Source: Symbiodinium natans
Taxonomy: Eukaryota; Sar; Dinophyceae; Suessiales; Symbiodiniaceae
DNA: 64,000 bases
Direction of reading: 5' to 3'
Assembly: GCA_905221605.1 (NCBI GenBank)
Contig: CAJNDS010002365.1
Location: 124,001-188,000, forward strand
The notes under the pieces are model-generated. The model did not search any database. It saw nothing but the letters and a program-made list of their open reading frames with translations, and was not told where the DNA came from. How positions within the stretch are numbered: the first letter of the stretch is position 1; every line of letters starts with the position of its first letter. The position numbers and the translations under genes were made by a program. This document shows, piece by piece, positions 26,543 to 39,035 of the stretch.

Positions 26543-27398
26543 CTGCGAGCAACAAAGGGTCATAAATCAAGGGCGGAGACGGGAATTCTGAAGCCAGGTT
26601 CGATGGTGATGCATCTAAGCCTTCAAGGCAAAGGCCACACGAGAGCGCTGATGATGGGGCACTGTCTCTAAGCACGGAGCTCACAACCTCCCGTAAATCA
26701 CCCGAAAAAACCCATGACCTGAGCCCTTCAGTTCAGCCGTCCATTCCAAGCACCCCGCGGCCAATGCCGAAGCAGGCGACATGAGCGCGGTCATCTGCGC
26801 AAGTGCATGCTCGATTCTGCTCCATGGTGGCTTGGATGACAAGCTGGGCTTGCTGGACAAGTGCAACGTCCACAGTCGCCACTCAGCCCGTGGCGACATC
26901 TGGAATGTCAGCAACATTGTCCCGGTTGAGATCGAACAGGACCTTGCAAGCACAACATAAAACATGAACTTTTGATTACAACTGAAAAAGCTAGAGCAGT
27001 TGCGGGACATGAATGCAGATACTCGAACATCCATCATGCCGGGCGCTGCGCGTACTCCCCGGGACTGGCGCCGATCAAGGACCTCTGCAGGAAAGCTTGT
27101 CCTGCTGTGGTGATGGAACCTCCGATTGCCGAATTATTGGGATCACATTATGAATATCATTGGCCCATGATATCCTCTAGGAATAATTGGTATATTGGCC
27201 CATGATATCCTCTAGGAATAATTGGTATAGGCCCTTGGCTTGGGGGTTTAAACGGTGCAGAGACCTTGCCTCCTGACCACTGTGGCAATCTGTGGCACAA
27301 GGAATGCACTCCACTCCATGGTCCCTGGGGTGCTGACTGCGGCACTATCGCCGAACCTTCCCGAGGTGACGTGGGTTCGCGTGTGTTTCAAGCCATGG
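26543..27398. other. no additional gene supported
   Basis: Unassigned apart from the 35-bp tandem duplication at 27159-27228. Confidence 0.35.
27159..27228. repeat. two perfect tandem copies of a 35-bp unit
   Basis: The unit ATTGGCCCATGATATCCTCT... is repeated at 27159-27193 and 27194-27228 without a mismatch, so the duplication is recent. Confidence 0.9.
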
Positions 27399-27725
27399 TC
27401 ATGAGGTCAATGTGAGAGTTCCCTGCAGTGCCCTCCCACTGGTCTCCCGAAGCTGGACAGATGAATGGCCTTCATCATGGCCATTGGCATGTTCTTCTGG
27501 GGACACCACCTCATCCTGCCATCGAAAGAAGAGCAAGCAGCAGCCCGTCGACTTTGGTGAAAGGGTCTTTCGTCTAGAATGCCCCCCCTCCCTCAGAATC
27601 CTCATGAGGAAGTTACACAAAGAAGATGGACAACCGTGTGATTCTTGAGATGAGCTCGCCTGCGAGTCCGCCTCCGACTCCGACACCGCCTCCGGCAGCG
27701 CCTCCGTCGGGGTGTCCTCGAGCAC
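27399..27725 (-). CDS. putative acidic protein, last two exons
   Basis: Exon 27725-27660 follows TTCCCAG and gives exactly 22 codons (VLEDTPTEALPEAVSESEAD..) up to a GC donor (CAG|GCGAGC). Exon 27515-27399 follows GATGGCAG, gives 38 codons (DEVVSPEEHANGHDEGHSSV...) and ends with TGA. Both are phase 0, so the join is in frame. The product end is acidic and low-complexity. Function unknown; upstream exons not located. Confidence 0.45.
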   Translation of the reverse strand: MLEDTPTEALPEAVSESEADSQASSSQESHGCPSSLCNFLMRILREGGHSRRKTLSPKSTGCCLLFFRWQDEVVSPEEHANGHDEGHSSVQLRETSGRALQGTLTLTS

Positions 27726-28657
27726 CTGGGAATCTGGCCAATTTTAGGGGGTGGTTCTTTTATTTTTGATTTAAGATATATTGTCCACATAGCGCCCCTA
27801 CTTGAAGCTTAGGGTTCATACTGTGCCTGACACCATACACCAAAACAATGCAGGAAAAGGGGGTGCATTTAGCTTCCGGAAACCTGCAAACTGTGGCTCC
27901 TTCAGCTGTCTCTATGAGGTCACGTTCCTTCACAAGACAGGTGTGACTTGGGATATTCTGTATTAGCAGTCCTTAATAGGGACGACAAGAGGGAGTACTA
28001 TAATCCCCATTGAGGACTGTTAGTTTAAGGGGAAACATCCCAAGATGTGACTCGCAAGCCCAAGCATGGATGCAAAGTGCATGAAGCTGCCCCCAGACTT
28101 GGCCTGATGCGCTAGTTCATGAAAACCGATCGCGCCTGGTGTGCGTACGGCCAGCCAGGTGGCATCTCGTAGACCTGCAAAGAGGTCCAGGCCGAATATG
28201 CTTCCTATGCGCCCAGATCAGTACATAACGTACGTGTGGACATCCGACCCAAAGGTGCGATTCCTCAAAAAATGAACCCCATCACTGACAATCATGGACT
28301 AGAATGTCGAATCATAGTATGTTAGGGTGGCACGTAGTGGCACTGTAGTCCCTGAAAACCTTATAAGCCCCAAAACCCTAAACTTTGTGGCCCTAAACCC
28401 AGAGATGTCCATGAGGCTCCGCACCTCGGGCCGGTTCACGAAGCGCATGACAAGCCCAAGGTCGGCCTCACTGAGCCATACCTGAAGAGAGCAGAAGCCA
28501 CAAGAGGAGCCGAACCCCCCCTTACCCCCCCACCCCCTTACTGGGCCCTAGTGTTCAACATCGTATGCGCGCTGTCTATGACGTAGTTGCGTCGCAAGCA
28601 TAGCCTTCTCTCAGATCTGTCGATGTCTCGATCTTGGCCTCTACCCATCTACAACAT
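27726..28657. other. no gene supported
   Basis: Unassigned; CCCTAAA-like heptamers near 28370-28395. Confidence 0.35.
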
Positions 28658-28828
28658 TCAGGTCTCCGAAGATGCCTCGATGGCCGTGGCTGCATTGCAA
28701 AGCACCGTTGGCAGCGCTGTCTCCTCTGCAGCCAGAAAGGCCTCGCGAGAGGCTTTAAAAGTTAGAGGATCCGACCAAAAGCATTCCACTCGGCAGACTC
28801 CCCATACGGCGCGTTCACAAAGGGCGGC
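28658..28828 (-). CDS. putative terminal exon(s), unidentified
   Basis: Acceptor CGCTCGCAG opens 56 codons ending in TGA (AALCERAVWGVCRVECFW ... LPTVLCNAATAIEASSET). A second frame in the first third (PPFVNAPYGESAEWNAFGRI) also looks coding, so the segment may be two exons in different frames. Unrecognised. Confidence 0.3.
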   Translation of the reverse strand, partial: AALCERAVWGVCRVECFWSDPLTFKASREAFLAAEETALPTVLCNAATAIEASSET

Positions 28829-29479
28829 CTGCGAGCGCGCACTGGATCCGGCGCCAACGTAAAGGCACGTGACGCGGTTGCCAGGGCCTGTCATCTGAGG
28901 AGAGATGAAGAGAGTCCGAGACTTGACATGACATGCCTTGGAAGTGCTGCACCCCCCCCCCCCCCCCCCCCGCGCATGCACAGGTCCAATTGCAAAGCAA
29001 GTACGGCCATTCGAGCCTAAGGCAGCGTAGGCAGATCTCAGCCAAGGGTTTGAGCTGTCAAAAGCACTTCCTGCACAAGGAGGGGATGTCATCACTTGAC
29101 TGTATCTGCATCCACTTGTTTCATCTTGCTTCATGGTGCGAATGATCTGCGCACATCCTGCGCAACAACAAACCAACACTCCAAACGCGTTGACCATCGA
29201 TGAACACATGAGATAGAAAAAAGAAGGGGAAGTTGGAAAATGCCCACCTCACCCACCGTCTTCCACCAAAACCTTTCCCTAAACCCTACTTCCTTAACCC
29301 TAGACCCTAAACCCTAAACCTCTAAACCCTAAACCCCCATAGGTTTAGGGGTTATAAACCCTAAACCCTGAACCCCAAACCCTATGAACCCATTAACCCC
29401 CACATTTCAAGAGGGCGTACGCATCCGGAGCTGGCCGAAGGGAAGCCGCGGGTCGCTGAGTACGAAAAGGACCATGGCC

Positions 29480-29700
29480 TTAGAGCATATGAGAATATGA
29501 TGTACACATGTATATAATATAATGTATATAACATACTGTATATAGTATAATGTATATATTGCTTATAATGTTGTAATGTGTGTATATAATGTATATAATG
29601 TATATAGTGTTATAATGTAGATAATGTATATGATGTATAATGTATATGATGTATAATGTATATGTATATGATGTATATATGTATATGATGTATATAACAT
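29480..29700. repeat. AT-rich TATATAATGTATATAATG-type repeat block
   Basis: Irregular tandem units combining TATA and AATGTATA(T) run for about 220 bases. Non-coding. Confidence 0.8.
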
Positions 29701-29942
29701 AATTGTAACAACAACTTTACGGTACTTAATGGTAAGCGTAATTGTTGTAATGCATACATTTTGTAATATAGTGATAATGCTAGTTCCACTTTGATTTTTC
29801 GTAGACAGAATTTTATAGTAGAATGCTCATAGAAGCATATAATCACTGTACAATCATATTAAACAAACTCATGCTATCAAACAGACAGCGCGTTGTGAAT
29901 GTTCCAAGTGCCGCAAGTGGCGAGGCAGGGCTTGCCAAAGTC

Positions 29943-29972
29943 AGGTTTAGGGTTTAGGGTTTAGGGTTTAGG
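29943..29972. repeat. telomere-type repeat (TTTAGGG)4
   Basis: Four perfect heptamers in G-rich orientation on the plus strand, inside unique sequence. Confidence 0.9.
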
Positions 29973-31380
29973 GCTTTTTTGCGTCATGCAGACCACTTTC
30001 CAGCATGATGCAACCAGTCGTTAAACTTCATGCACATCTGAATCTCCGGCTCAGCAAAGCATTTTGCTCTGCCGAAAAAGCTCGGAGCTCTATGGACGCG
30101 CATAGCTGGTCCCTTGCTTTGGGGCCGATGGTCCGAGGGAATCTCAGCCGAATCCTTTGCCTTTGGTGGACTTGCGTTTGCCTGTCACTGCTGAAGGGAG
30201 GCGGGTCTCCTGGACTACTTAAGGACTCAGGGATGTGGGCTTCAGGGAGGCAGAGGCAGTGTACATTTTGTTGCCCTGGGTTTGCGAAGTATTTACAACA
30301 TCATTCAAGCCCCATAGTAACATAAGAGTCAGCATTTAAAGCAGGTTCCCCAAGCCCATATAGCACTCCCAATAAGCAGACGAGGTTTCCAAGCCCTCTA
30401 TTTGCCCTCATGCTCCTGTTTGGCACGCTCGCGTCTCTGCACGATCTTCGTATCGGCTTTGTCCTTTGATGCTCAACTGTTGTGGAAGGATCTAAGGCTC
30501 GGAGACTCTAAGGATGCTTTTGGAGTCTAGCTGTCAACTTCCAGAAGACCGGTGAAGGCTTTGAATTTGCGCACCTTGCACAGGAGCGCCGACAGCTTCA
30601 TCGCGATCATGGGGGTTAACAGGGGGGAGGGCTCTTACTTCCACGCCCCTCGACCCAAGAAATGAACGTCCCGTCCGTCAGTTGCACCGCACATCATCAG
30701 AGGAGGCTCCAATAGTGCGAAGACATCCTGCAATATCCGCTTTTTGCCGAGCCTGCAGCCACTGCAGGTTGAAACCGTCCAAGTCTTGCGTGGTGACTGC
30801 TTCTAATGCCCAAAAAATCACTGCTGAGCTGCTAATCTCCCCTGTTTGCAGCACAGCGGCACATAAGCACAGCAACGACACGCGTCTTGCGCAACTCCCG
30901 TTACCCAGACACACAGTACTCTCAAATACGACAGTAAACGACAAGCATCTCAAAGCCTGTGCATGAAGTTCTTATATGATTTCAATAAGAGTTCGCTTCC
31001 TGCCGAGAAGCGTCTAAAACAAGCAGTTCCCCCAACCCTACCCTTCCCCATGCGAAATTGTGACGACCCCCCCTGTGGGACCCCCCCCATCGCTTGGAGG
31101 AGCTGCAAACCGCGATACCGTACCACACACCACAACCGCCCCAAAAAAGAACAAAAACCCTCCCACCCACCCCCCCCCCCCCCCCCCCACCCCCCACCCT
31201 CCAACACCCTCGACCCGCTTTGCCCTCCCTTCGACCCCGGACCTGGACCCTTCCTCCCCGTTTCTTGCAGAAACCCTCTTTCCTCCTTTCCTGTCCTGGG
31301 GCCGGCCCGGCTGCCGAGGCGGCGCGCGCAAGCGTTTACAATTATTGTGCTTCGACACTAATATTAAATTAACAACTTGC

Positions 31381-31577
31381 CTGTATGCTGCGGCCACACG
31401 CTGGCGCTCGTCACCTGCCAGATGGATGGCTTCCTCGAAACACCGCATAAAGTTGTGGGGAGACAGCACTTCGTAGCATTCAACGAGTAGTGCAGGGCTC
31501 AAACACTTACCTGTCGGGATTTGCGAAGCAGAGTCCTCATCATCTTCGGGACTGGTTTCGAAGTTGTCCAGAGCGCC
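31381..31577 (-). CDS. putative two adjacent exons, unidentified
   Basis: Segment 31577-31511 follows CCGCCGCAG and reads GALDNFETSPEDDEDSASQI before a textbook donor (ACAG|GTAAGTG). Segment 31468-31381 resumes after ACGAAG with a compatible phase and reads LSPHNFMRCFEEAIHLAGDE.. to ACAG|GCAAGTTG, a GC donor. The 42-nt stretch between is itself open, so retention is possible. Protein not recognised. Confidence 0.4.
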
Positions 31578-33275
31578 CTGCGGCGGTGGGAGTAATGTTG
31601 CAACGAGCCATCTGGAGAAGACATTGCAAACCTTCACTTTCGGACGTGGCCTGAACCGCCTTTTTCAGCACCCAGAAGGCACGCCGCCGGTGGGTTGCTG
31701 ACACACCTTAAGATGCATCTTTCGAGGTGAAAAATCACCAATGATCTTGATGTGCTTGACAGGTCGCCCGCAAGTGCTATGCCCGCGCTCTCTCTCTCTC
31801 TCTCTCTCTAAATACAAACACAGATAAGTAAATATTGACAAATACATACATACATATATATATATATATATTGTAGTGCATTTTATACCGTGAAACATGA
31901 GACACTTTGCTGCTTTCTGCAAGCTGCCATCCAAACCAGCGCGCAGAATCTCTTCCCGTGATCGCAGATCCCACTCCTGGCACATCTATAAAATTTCTGT
32001 AGATACATATACATACACACACACACATATACATATACATATATATGTATTCATGTATGGCTGGCTACGATGACCATGAATGTGCTGGCTGTTTATAAGC
32101 CCAGATCTTAAGCCAATCGCTGTCAGACATATTTCTTATCCCCAAAACCCAAAACCCACAACCCTGATTCTCAGATTTTCAACTCAAGGCCGGCGCCACC
32201 GCACCCAGCGCTTCGGTCTTGGATCCGCCGCCAAGGATGCCTTGGAGAATGACCGGAACTTGGGCTTCAGGGTTTAGGGTTTAGGGTTTCGGGTTTAGGG
32301 ATACTTGTCGAAAACCCTTAAATACAAGGGTCTCAGGGGGAGGCTTGTAGTACACAGGGTGTATGCCAAGTATACCTCTCAAGCATCAGCAGACGTACGT
32401 ATGTGTAACGCGGGTTCTATCATTCTTGGTACTCAGACGAGGGCATCGTGGGCGTAAATGCATGCTTCAATGACAACACTGCCCTGTCATCTTCTTCCCC
32501 ACTGCTGTTCACTTGTCAAAATACCGATTGTCAAGCACCGTGAACCATCATCAGAATTCCTCAAAAATGAATTCCTGATCTTTGATTTGGTGTTCAACTA
32601 CACTTGGTATTGGGATGTTTCTGGCACCGTTTGGGCGCTTTTTGTAATGGTCCATGGTGCGTGCTGCCACCCAGAGGTTTTGGTCCAGGGCGTCGCGAAG
32701 CGAAGAGCTCCTGGTACCATGGTCACGCGCTTCCGGGGTTTCACACTTTGGCGGCTTGAAGCTTCAGGAGGGGTTATTGCAATGTAGCCACGTTTTCTAC
32801 ATATCATGTAACTAGTCATGGAAATAACCATGGTACCTAGAGCGCCCTTCGAAGCGGTGAGCTATAGTACATACTACAGTGGCCTTATTAGTTAAACTTA
32901 GTCAAGTCCTTGGGAAACCCAAGCATGGTAAATAGTATGTGCGACCCCAGTCCTCCTCACCTTTGCCGAAGCCACCCAGCCGCCATCCTCTCCAGGTCGA
33001 AGTTCCAAGAGCTCTCCTGGGAACGACTTCAGCTGCTTAGAACACTCGCAGTGCAAGAGTACTCGAAGCGACGTATTTACAAACAGGGGTGCAGAGCCCT
33101 TCTTAACCTCCCACCTCCCCAAACTGTGCACATCCTCGCGCGCACACCACTGGGGACTAATGTCCGCAGCTCTCAGTTTTTGTACCCGAATGGGGCATTG
33201 AAGCCAGACAGATCCCCCGGGCCGGCATTCTGGGATTAGACTTTTCGAGGCTCACTCACACGCCCAAACCCAAAT
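31578..33275. other. no gene supported
   Basis: CT tract at 31789-31809, TA tracts at 31855 and 32035, TTTAGGG array at 32268-32300. Just left of that array (32210-32267) a short segment reads as coding on both strands (plus: RFGLGSAAKDALENDRNLGF), so no call was made. Confidence 0.35.
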
Positions 33276-33412
33276 TTATAAAGTTCTAGGAAGCCAGGAA
33301 CTGAATACTCCAAAACCACGCGGAAACAACGACCCGCCAACCAAAGCACTAAGTTCAGCGGGGGTTCGCAGCGCAGAGACTTGCCAAGACTGGGCCACGT
33401 CCTTCTTGATGC
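33276..33412 (-). CDS. putative 3'-terminal exon, unidentified
   Basis: After GGTAG, two leftover bases and 44 codons (IKKDVAQSWQVSALRTPAEL ... GFGVFSSWLPRTL) lead to a TAA. A likely preceding exon (ETTSQSTPPSLGKFSGNAK) lies at about 33466-33530, but the junction is unresolved. No family match. Confidence 0.35.
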
Positions 33413-36235
33413 CTACCTTAAGGCTGCGAATGATGTTTGTAAAGGGTTTGGGGCTTATTATAGGGTTTAGGGGAACTTGGCATTGCCGCTGAACTTGCCC
33501 AAGCTGGGCGGCGTGGATTGTGACGTCGTCTCTCCTGCCAGCATGCGGGCGTGTCTTGGCGGAGGATTTTTGTTTGCAAAGGTGTGGCTCGGCCATGTTT
33601 CCTTTCAAAGATGTGGCCTTGGTTGTTGGTTCGGCTGCGAATAGTGTAAATTGCAGCATTTCTGCGCAGAGGCTGCAAACACTGTAAATCTTTGGAATGC
33701 CCACCGAGATTCAAAGGACTCCAGGCTGGGGTTGGGCACTCCAGGGACATGCTCGGGATACTCTGGGGTGGGATACGGGTGATGGGCGAGGAGCAGACCG
33801 GGCGAGGAAAACAGTTGGGATTAACATCTCACAACCTGTCACCGAGGGTGGGGCATAGTAAGAGAGCAACGGCAACGGTAGCAGCAACCATAGAGACAAT
33901 AAGAATGATGCGGCGAGGAGGAGGATGAGGATATGATTCTGATGTGATGTAAAGATGATTACTGTAGAAGAACCATGAAGAGCCCCGCAAAATAGCAAAA
34001 CAAGCATCCAAATACAACATATAGTACTTAAAGCATTCTCTCTGTCTCAGGTTAACTGTGCCTTCGACTCGAAGCCAGGCCCCAGTCCAGGAGCAGCGAG
34101 TCCGCGCAAGCATCCACGTCACGACTCAGGAAGTCACCTCTCCAGAGATCGACTTCTCTACGACTCTACGACTTTCTGGGAAGTCAGATCACAACTTCAC
34201 GCGATCCCTTCATCTCTTGGCAGTTCTGAACCTTGAAGCTTAGGAGGCTGCCAGCACGCAAGTCTCTTGCGGCTGTGACGACAGCAATGGCGCGGCCACC
34301 CGGGCCTGCAAGAAATTGAGCCAAGGGCTGTGTTTTCCTGTTGCCGGGTTCGACTGTTGATGCCGCTAAGCCTGCTGATTCTCATTAATATCGCAATGCG
34401 CTTGCTCTAAAGCCCGCAGACGGATGTTTAGGTCCAAGATCAGGAACAGAACTGCAAACACATTTGTCGTAGCGCCAGCGGCGTCCGTCCTCTTTTTCTA
34501 CGATCTGTCTTTTTCTTTCTTTCATGGGCTTAGGGACAACTCTCGTCCGTCCGTCCTTCCTTCCTGTCTGAACCCTCCCCCCACCCCCTGAAGAGGAGGG
34601 GCCGCCCGAAGGCGAGCAGTATCGAGCAATACCAAATCCGTCTGGATCTCTCTCTCCCTCTCTCTCTCTCTCTCTTTCTTTCCTTCTTTCTTTCTGCGCA
34701 CCTAACCCCCCTCTCTGTCTCTCTCTGTCGCTCTCTCTCTCTCTCTCTCTCTGTCGGACTTTTTTCTTTGCACTCTGAAGGAGGATGTCAATGCACAGCA
34801 AGAGCCCCCTGTACATGCTTGAGCAGTGTACTGTACGACGGCTTGGGTCTAAATGTGGCAGTTTATCTCCTGCGGGCCTAAATCTGGATATAGAGCTTAC
34901 TCAGATAAACAGCGAGGGGCCACTGCCAAAGGAGCCACTGAAACTGTTTCCACTTGTGCTGCTTCATGCTGCTTCTAACTTGCAATGCAAAAAAGCTCAT
35001 GCCAAATAAATACACTTCATATGCAGCACCCTTCATCCCATCTCATGAGGGGTAGACTACGGTGGCTCTACGGTGTCGCGGTGGGCGCAGGGGGATGCGA
35101 AGTGCATCGTCGAGAACTGCACAAGAGCCATGCAGAAAACCTGCTGGGCCCAAGAACATCTTATCGCATGTCCGCTAGATGTTTGCACATGCCCAACCTG
35201 CAGTACCGAGAGATGAAAACATGCCAATCGGTAGTGAGCGAATTCGTCAACTCTCATCAGAGTACTGAACCAAGTTGCTTAACAGTACGTCTTTGGTCGC
35301 TTGCCGAAGAATCATACTCAATGCGGGCAACTTGCCCATGCTTCCGCAGGCCTCTATAGATAGAAGTACTTACACACAGATCCTGTCCAAAGCATTGTGG
35401 CAAGTATGTCGCAGGTGCTGTACTGCACGGCTCTTGTTGACAGCCTTCAGCCCCTGTCCTAAGCATGCCTGCGCAAAAGTCTGCTCCCTCAGGCTGTTTA
35501 CATGGAATGCGATATCCAAAGGGAGGCAACTGAATGGCGTACCGCATGTGTGTTGACGAACCTGTGGGAGCATACAAAACAAAACCGCACCGACTTGAAT
35601 CGATGTCACTCATTTTGGAGAGAACATGCTAAGCAGCAGCTTTCATCAGTTCTGACTCCCTCATCGCTTCCCTTATCATTTCTTGGTCAGATCGCCAAGG
35701 GGAATCAGCAAGTAAGGTTTAGGGTGAAGGATTGACTAAGGCCCTCAACTACCACTAGTACACAGACGGCTTGATAACTAAAGAGTCACACACAAAGTGA
35801 CGAGTGGCTCTGGCTTGATACCGCCCGAAGGCACTGGCCACCATTTGACGATTTAAACACAGCATTCTTGCCATTCGAGCCTGGTCAGTACAAAGGTCCC
35901 CCCCCCCCCAAAACAAAAACAGGTAACCGGTCTGCCAGCAAACATCAATGCGAGGGAAACCATGTAGCAGGTCCATCGCTCACCAGGCTTGTACTCTGAA
36001 GCACCCAACAAAAAATCAACAATATGTATCCGGCATGGCTGCCAAATTGAAATCGGGGTCTCGGAAGCTCGGTCTCGACCCCTGGCAGCATGCTCCAAGG
36101 CCGCTGGCAGCTCTTCGTGCAGATACCATGATGCAAAAAAGTCCTTCTGTACTGGAAGAGTACTGTAGATAACCTGAAAACTCTGCAAGGCGCCGGCAGC
36201 GAGGTTGTGAGGCTGAGAGGGGTGCATGCACTCAC
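33413..36235. other. no gene supported; pyrimidine-rich tract
   Basis: Includes a CT-rich block at 34640-34752 and poly-C at 35899. Minus-strand frames at 35930-36180 are open in all three phases, so exon claims could not be made there. Confidence 0.35.
34640..34752. repeat. CT/TTTC-rich low-complexity tract
   Basis: (CT)n runs interrupted by TTTCTTTCC units; non-coding. Confidence 0.85.
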
Positions 36236-36341
36236 TGATTCCGACAAAGAGTTCGTCACTTAGTCCTGTTCTTCGCGTGCCCTGAGGCTTCATGCCGTTG
36301 GAGCTTCCAGTGTATGTCACGCCCATACCACTACGTGCTTC
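36236..36341 (-). CDS. putative exon, unidentified
   Basis: Open segment reading SGMGVTYTGSSNGMKPQGTR... to DELFVGIS, ending at a textbook donor (ATCA|GTGAGTG). Its 5' edge is uncertain. TTTAGGG-like sequence (36353-36370) lies immediately upstream on the transcribed strand. Unrecognised. Confidence 0.3.
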
Positions 36342-37502
36342 ACGGCTCACTAAGGGTTTAGGGTTCAGGGTTTATAGGGTCTATAGTATACTATAGGGTT
36401 CAGGGCAGAGCTTGCTGTGCCGAAACGACAAACGGCAACAACGGCACAGTCATGGTGCGGAAGCATGAAAACGGATGAGACATCGGGCCAGACCCAAAGG
36501 AGAAGAGCCACAACTGGGCTTTGCCATCCTAGTCATAGTCTCGTCCACGGAACACTTCATCACACAGTCCGTGAACTCGTGCGACGTCGGCCGACCAACA
36601 CCCTTCTACCTATATAATTTACAGCAACTGTGACTGCAAAATAGGCCCTTTCAGAATATTCAGCAATTCCGGCACAAAATGCACGCTCCGGCAACAACGG
36701 TCCGGTACAAGTGAACGCATTATGGACCTCACAAACTTACGTATGCAACCCGTCACAGAATGTCATGGCGACGCAATGCGGCACGTAATAGCTGCACGAG
36801 CTGCTGCCAGGTTTCAGGCGACGTTTCGGGAGCTTCCGCGAATCCAGAAAAGACCCTCACACATTTGTGTTTCATTGAAAATGGATATATGAGTTGTAAA
36901 AAGTCTATTGATTACATTGAAAAGCATAAACACCATTGAACTACCTATAATAACCTAAACCGTCATGAGGACCGATAAAACACACGCACAAATGGAATAA
37001 CCAGTGTTTCTTGGTTGGAACTCTGGTGGGTTTATGGTTCTTATGCTTGTCAACTTTCCGAACTCATTATCAGCCACCAACGGCCACTACACTGGAAGCC
37101 ACAAGGCCGACTGCCTCAAATTGCATCACTGAAAGCATCTTCAAAAAGTTCGTCTTTCCATGTTTGTCCTAGGACTTCTTGAGCCGTCTAGCATGGGAGA
37201 CCAGGCTCAAGAGCAGCATTTGAGAATTCGGATCCTGTGCAGACAAGCTGGCAGCCTCGACGGCGATGTTCTCAGTGCGTGACCGACCGAAGCCATGGAA
37301 TGATTGGCATCTTGGGCCACTGGCCGAGTGAAGTCGAACGAGGTCGCGGTGACACTGGGTCCTCCACGTTGCGCAAATACGAGCACCACATTGCAACAGT
37401 CCACCGGAATCGCTCAGAACGCTCACTAACAGGTTCACAGCGGCACAGTTCTTTTTGGGACTGCTGGGTCTGCCGTGTCGCCGGGAAAAAAAAGTGTTGA
37501 TG
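36342..37502. other. no gene supported
   Basis: Unassigned sequence with telomere-like heptamers at the left edge. Confidence 0.35.
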
Positions 37503-38188
37503 TCAGCCTGACTGCCTGTCCTGCACGCTGTCGAGTAGATCCTCCTCCTCCTCCTCCTCAAAGTCCCGCTGCCGGCGTGACGCCACGATCTGCTCCAGAC
37601 TCTTGGGGGAGAGCCCGGTCTCCTGCTTTATGGAAATTTTCGGGCTGCACAGAACCTCTTGAAGCCTCTATTCAAGTTATGACCCCCGGCAGCTGTCCCG
37701 CAAGAATTTCGCAAGACGCTTCTCATGTTGTAGATGCATCGAGCGCTCTGGGGCCGTGAAGACCTGTGCAACATCAAGAGCTGCAATGTAGGGATTTGTG
37801 ACATGCGTAGATCGTATATATGCATATACAGAAAAATTCTGCTTCTCTGTGTGTGATATATGAAGCAAGCAAGAAGGCAGAAAGAGAGCGAGAGAGAGGG
37901 CCGCAGTGTTGGTACAAGCATGTACAAGCAAAAAGGAAGCCGGGCCTTGACGGGCGGTCTGGCTTGGTCACGGCCAGCCCAGAGGTAGAAGGAGGCGCGG
38001 GGGCTCTTGGAGCCATTTCGAGTCCAGTCTTCTAAGATGGACTTAATGGAGCCAGAGTGCACCAGTGTTGCCCACATAGGGTCGGCCTGGTCGTCTTGGA
38101 GTTCCTCCTCCGGCTTTTTGGGTGAGGGCATGTTGCCTAACATTGCTCCAACATCGGAACTGCCCATCATCATCATCATCTTCGTCAT
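37503..38188 (-). CDS. putative three-exon gene with acidic C-terminus
   Basis: Start ATG at 38188 in a CC-rich context opens MTKMMMMMGSSDVGAMLGNM... through SIKSILEDW. The likely first exon ends near 37979 at a GC donor (TGG|GCTGGC). A middle exon starts at 37763 after GCACAG (VFTAPERSMHLQHEKRLAKF..); its donor is unresolved. The last exon, 37622-37503, follows AAGCAG, reads ETGLSPKSLEQIVASRRQRD and continues with a Glu run to TGA. All three look coding and share phase 0 at the sites that can be fixed. The product would be about 135 residues. I do not recognise it. Confidence 0.4.
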
Positions 38189-39035
38189 GGCGGCGGGCAA
38201 GCAGGCAGAGTAGAAGTCAACAACAACTACTACAACTGTGCGTGTAAGTGCCTGAGCCACGCCTGTGCATTTGCGAGAGCAAGCATGCATCAAGCCTACA
38301 AGCAGAAAAGCAGGGAGTTGGCAACTTGAAGCTGTGGCTTTGTAGGGTTTCTGCTGTTGAGGCTGCACGGTGAATGTCCACATGCATGCCTCCAGCTGGC
38401 TCCACGGTCAAATGGCAGTTTGGCTCTGGAGTCTCCTTCAAAAAAGTCGCCGGCTTTGCAATCAAGGCAGAAGAGCTTCGATCTGGGGCCGAACTGAGTA
38501 CCCGGTCCTCACCCACAGCGGCTGCTGCCTGATGAGGCAGGGAAGCAGCTGTGCATGATGCCAGAGCGTGACAGCGCCCTCGAGTCTCAGACCCATTGTG
38601 TGATCATATTCAGGTTCGCGCATGCAAGGGCATGGGATTTTTCAAAGACCTTTCTACTTTACTTCCTGTGGCACTCTGGGCCCGTTGGCGAATGTGCGGG
38701 CCTGAAAGGGTTACCAGGACAACCCCTAACCCCACCCCATCCCCCTAGCGATGCTGGGCACCTGTGTATGCCTGAAGTGCATCCAGCTGCATCTATGATC
38801 CAAACAAAGGGTTTGCAGGGGCCTTCCACGTCTGTTCTCCCGGGATAAGGTAAACATGGCCTCCCTCAAAGACTACAGAGAAGGGGCCGGCAAAAGGCCT
38901 CTGCTACTCCGTCCGCTTTGTTTAAGCCTTTTGAAAACCGAAGTTGGGGGGTGGGGGGGGGGCTAGAACCCAAAACTCGAACAGAGAACAGTGGGTTGGC
39001 TTGGGTGGGGAAGGGAATACTTGGCGCCCCTGGAT
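38189..39035. other. no gene supported
   Basis: Probable 5' flank of the preceding gene; unassigned. Confidence 0.35.

Larger units (their letters stand above)
28829..31380. other. repeat-rich, no gene supported
   Basis: Poly-C at 28952-28970, telomere-like heptamers at 29278-29395 and 29943-29972, and AT-rich repeats at 29480-29700. Poly-C/pyrimidine tracts lie at 31150-31200. A very short coding-like end (KPCLATCGTWNIHNALSV) lies at about 29874-29930 on the minus strand but is too short to claim. Confidence 0.4.

Noticed and set aside
32190-32270. Plus-strand exon RFGLGSAAKDALENDRNLGF before a TTTAGGG array
   Set aside because: The reverse strand also gives a plausible C-terminal exon, so strand and frame are undecided.
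35930-36190. Minus-strand exon (KDFFASWYLHEELPAALEHA...)
   Set aside because: All three frames are open across this stretch and each looks protein-like, so no frame can be chosen from sequence alone.
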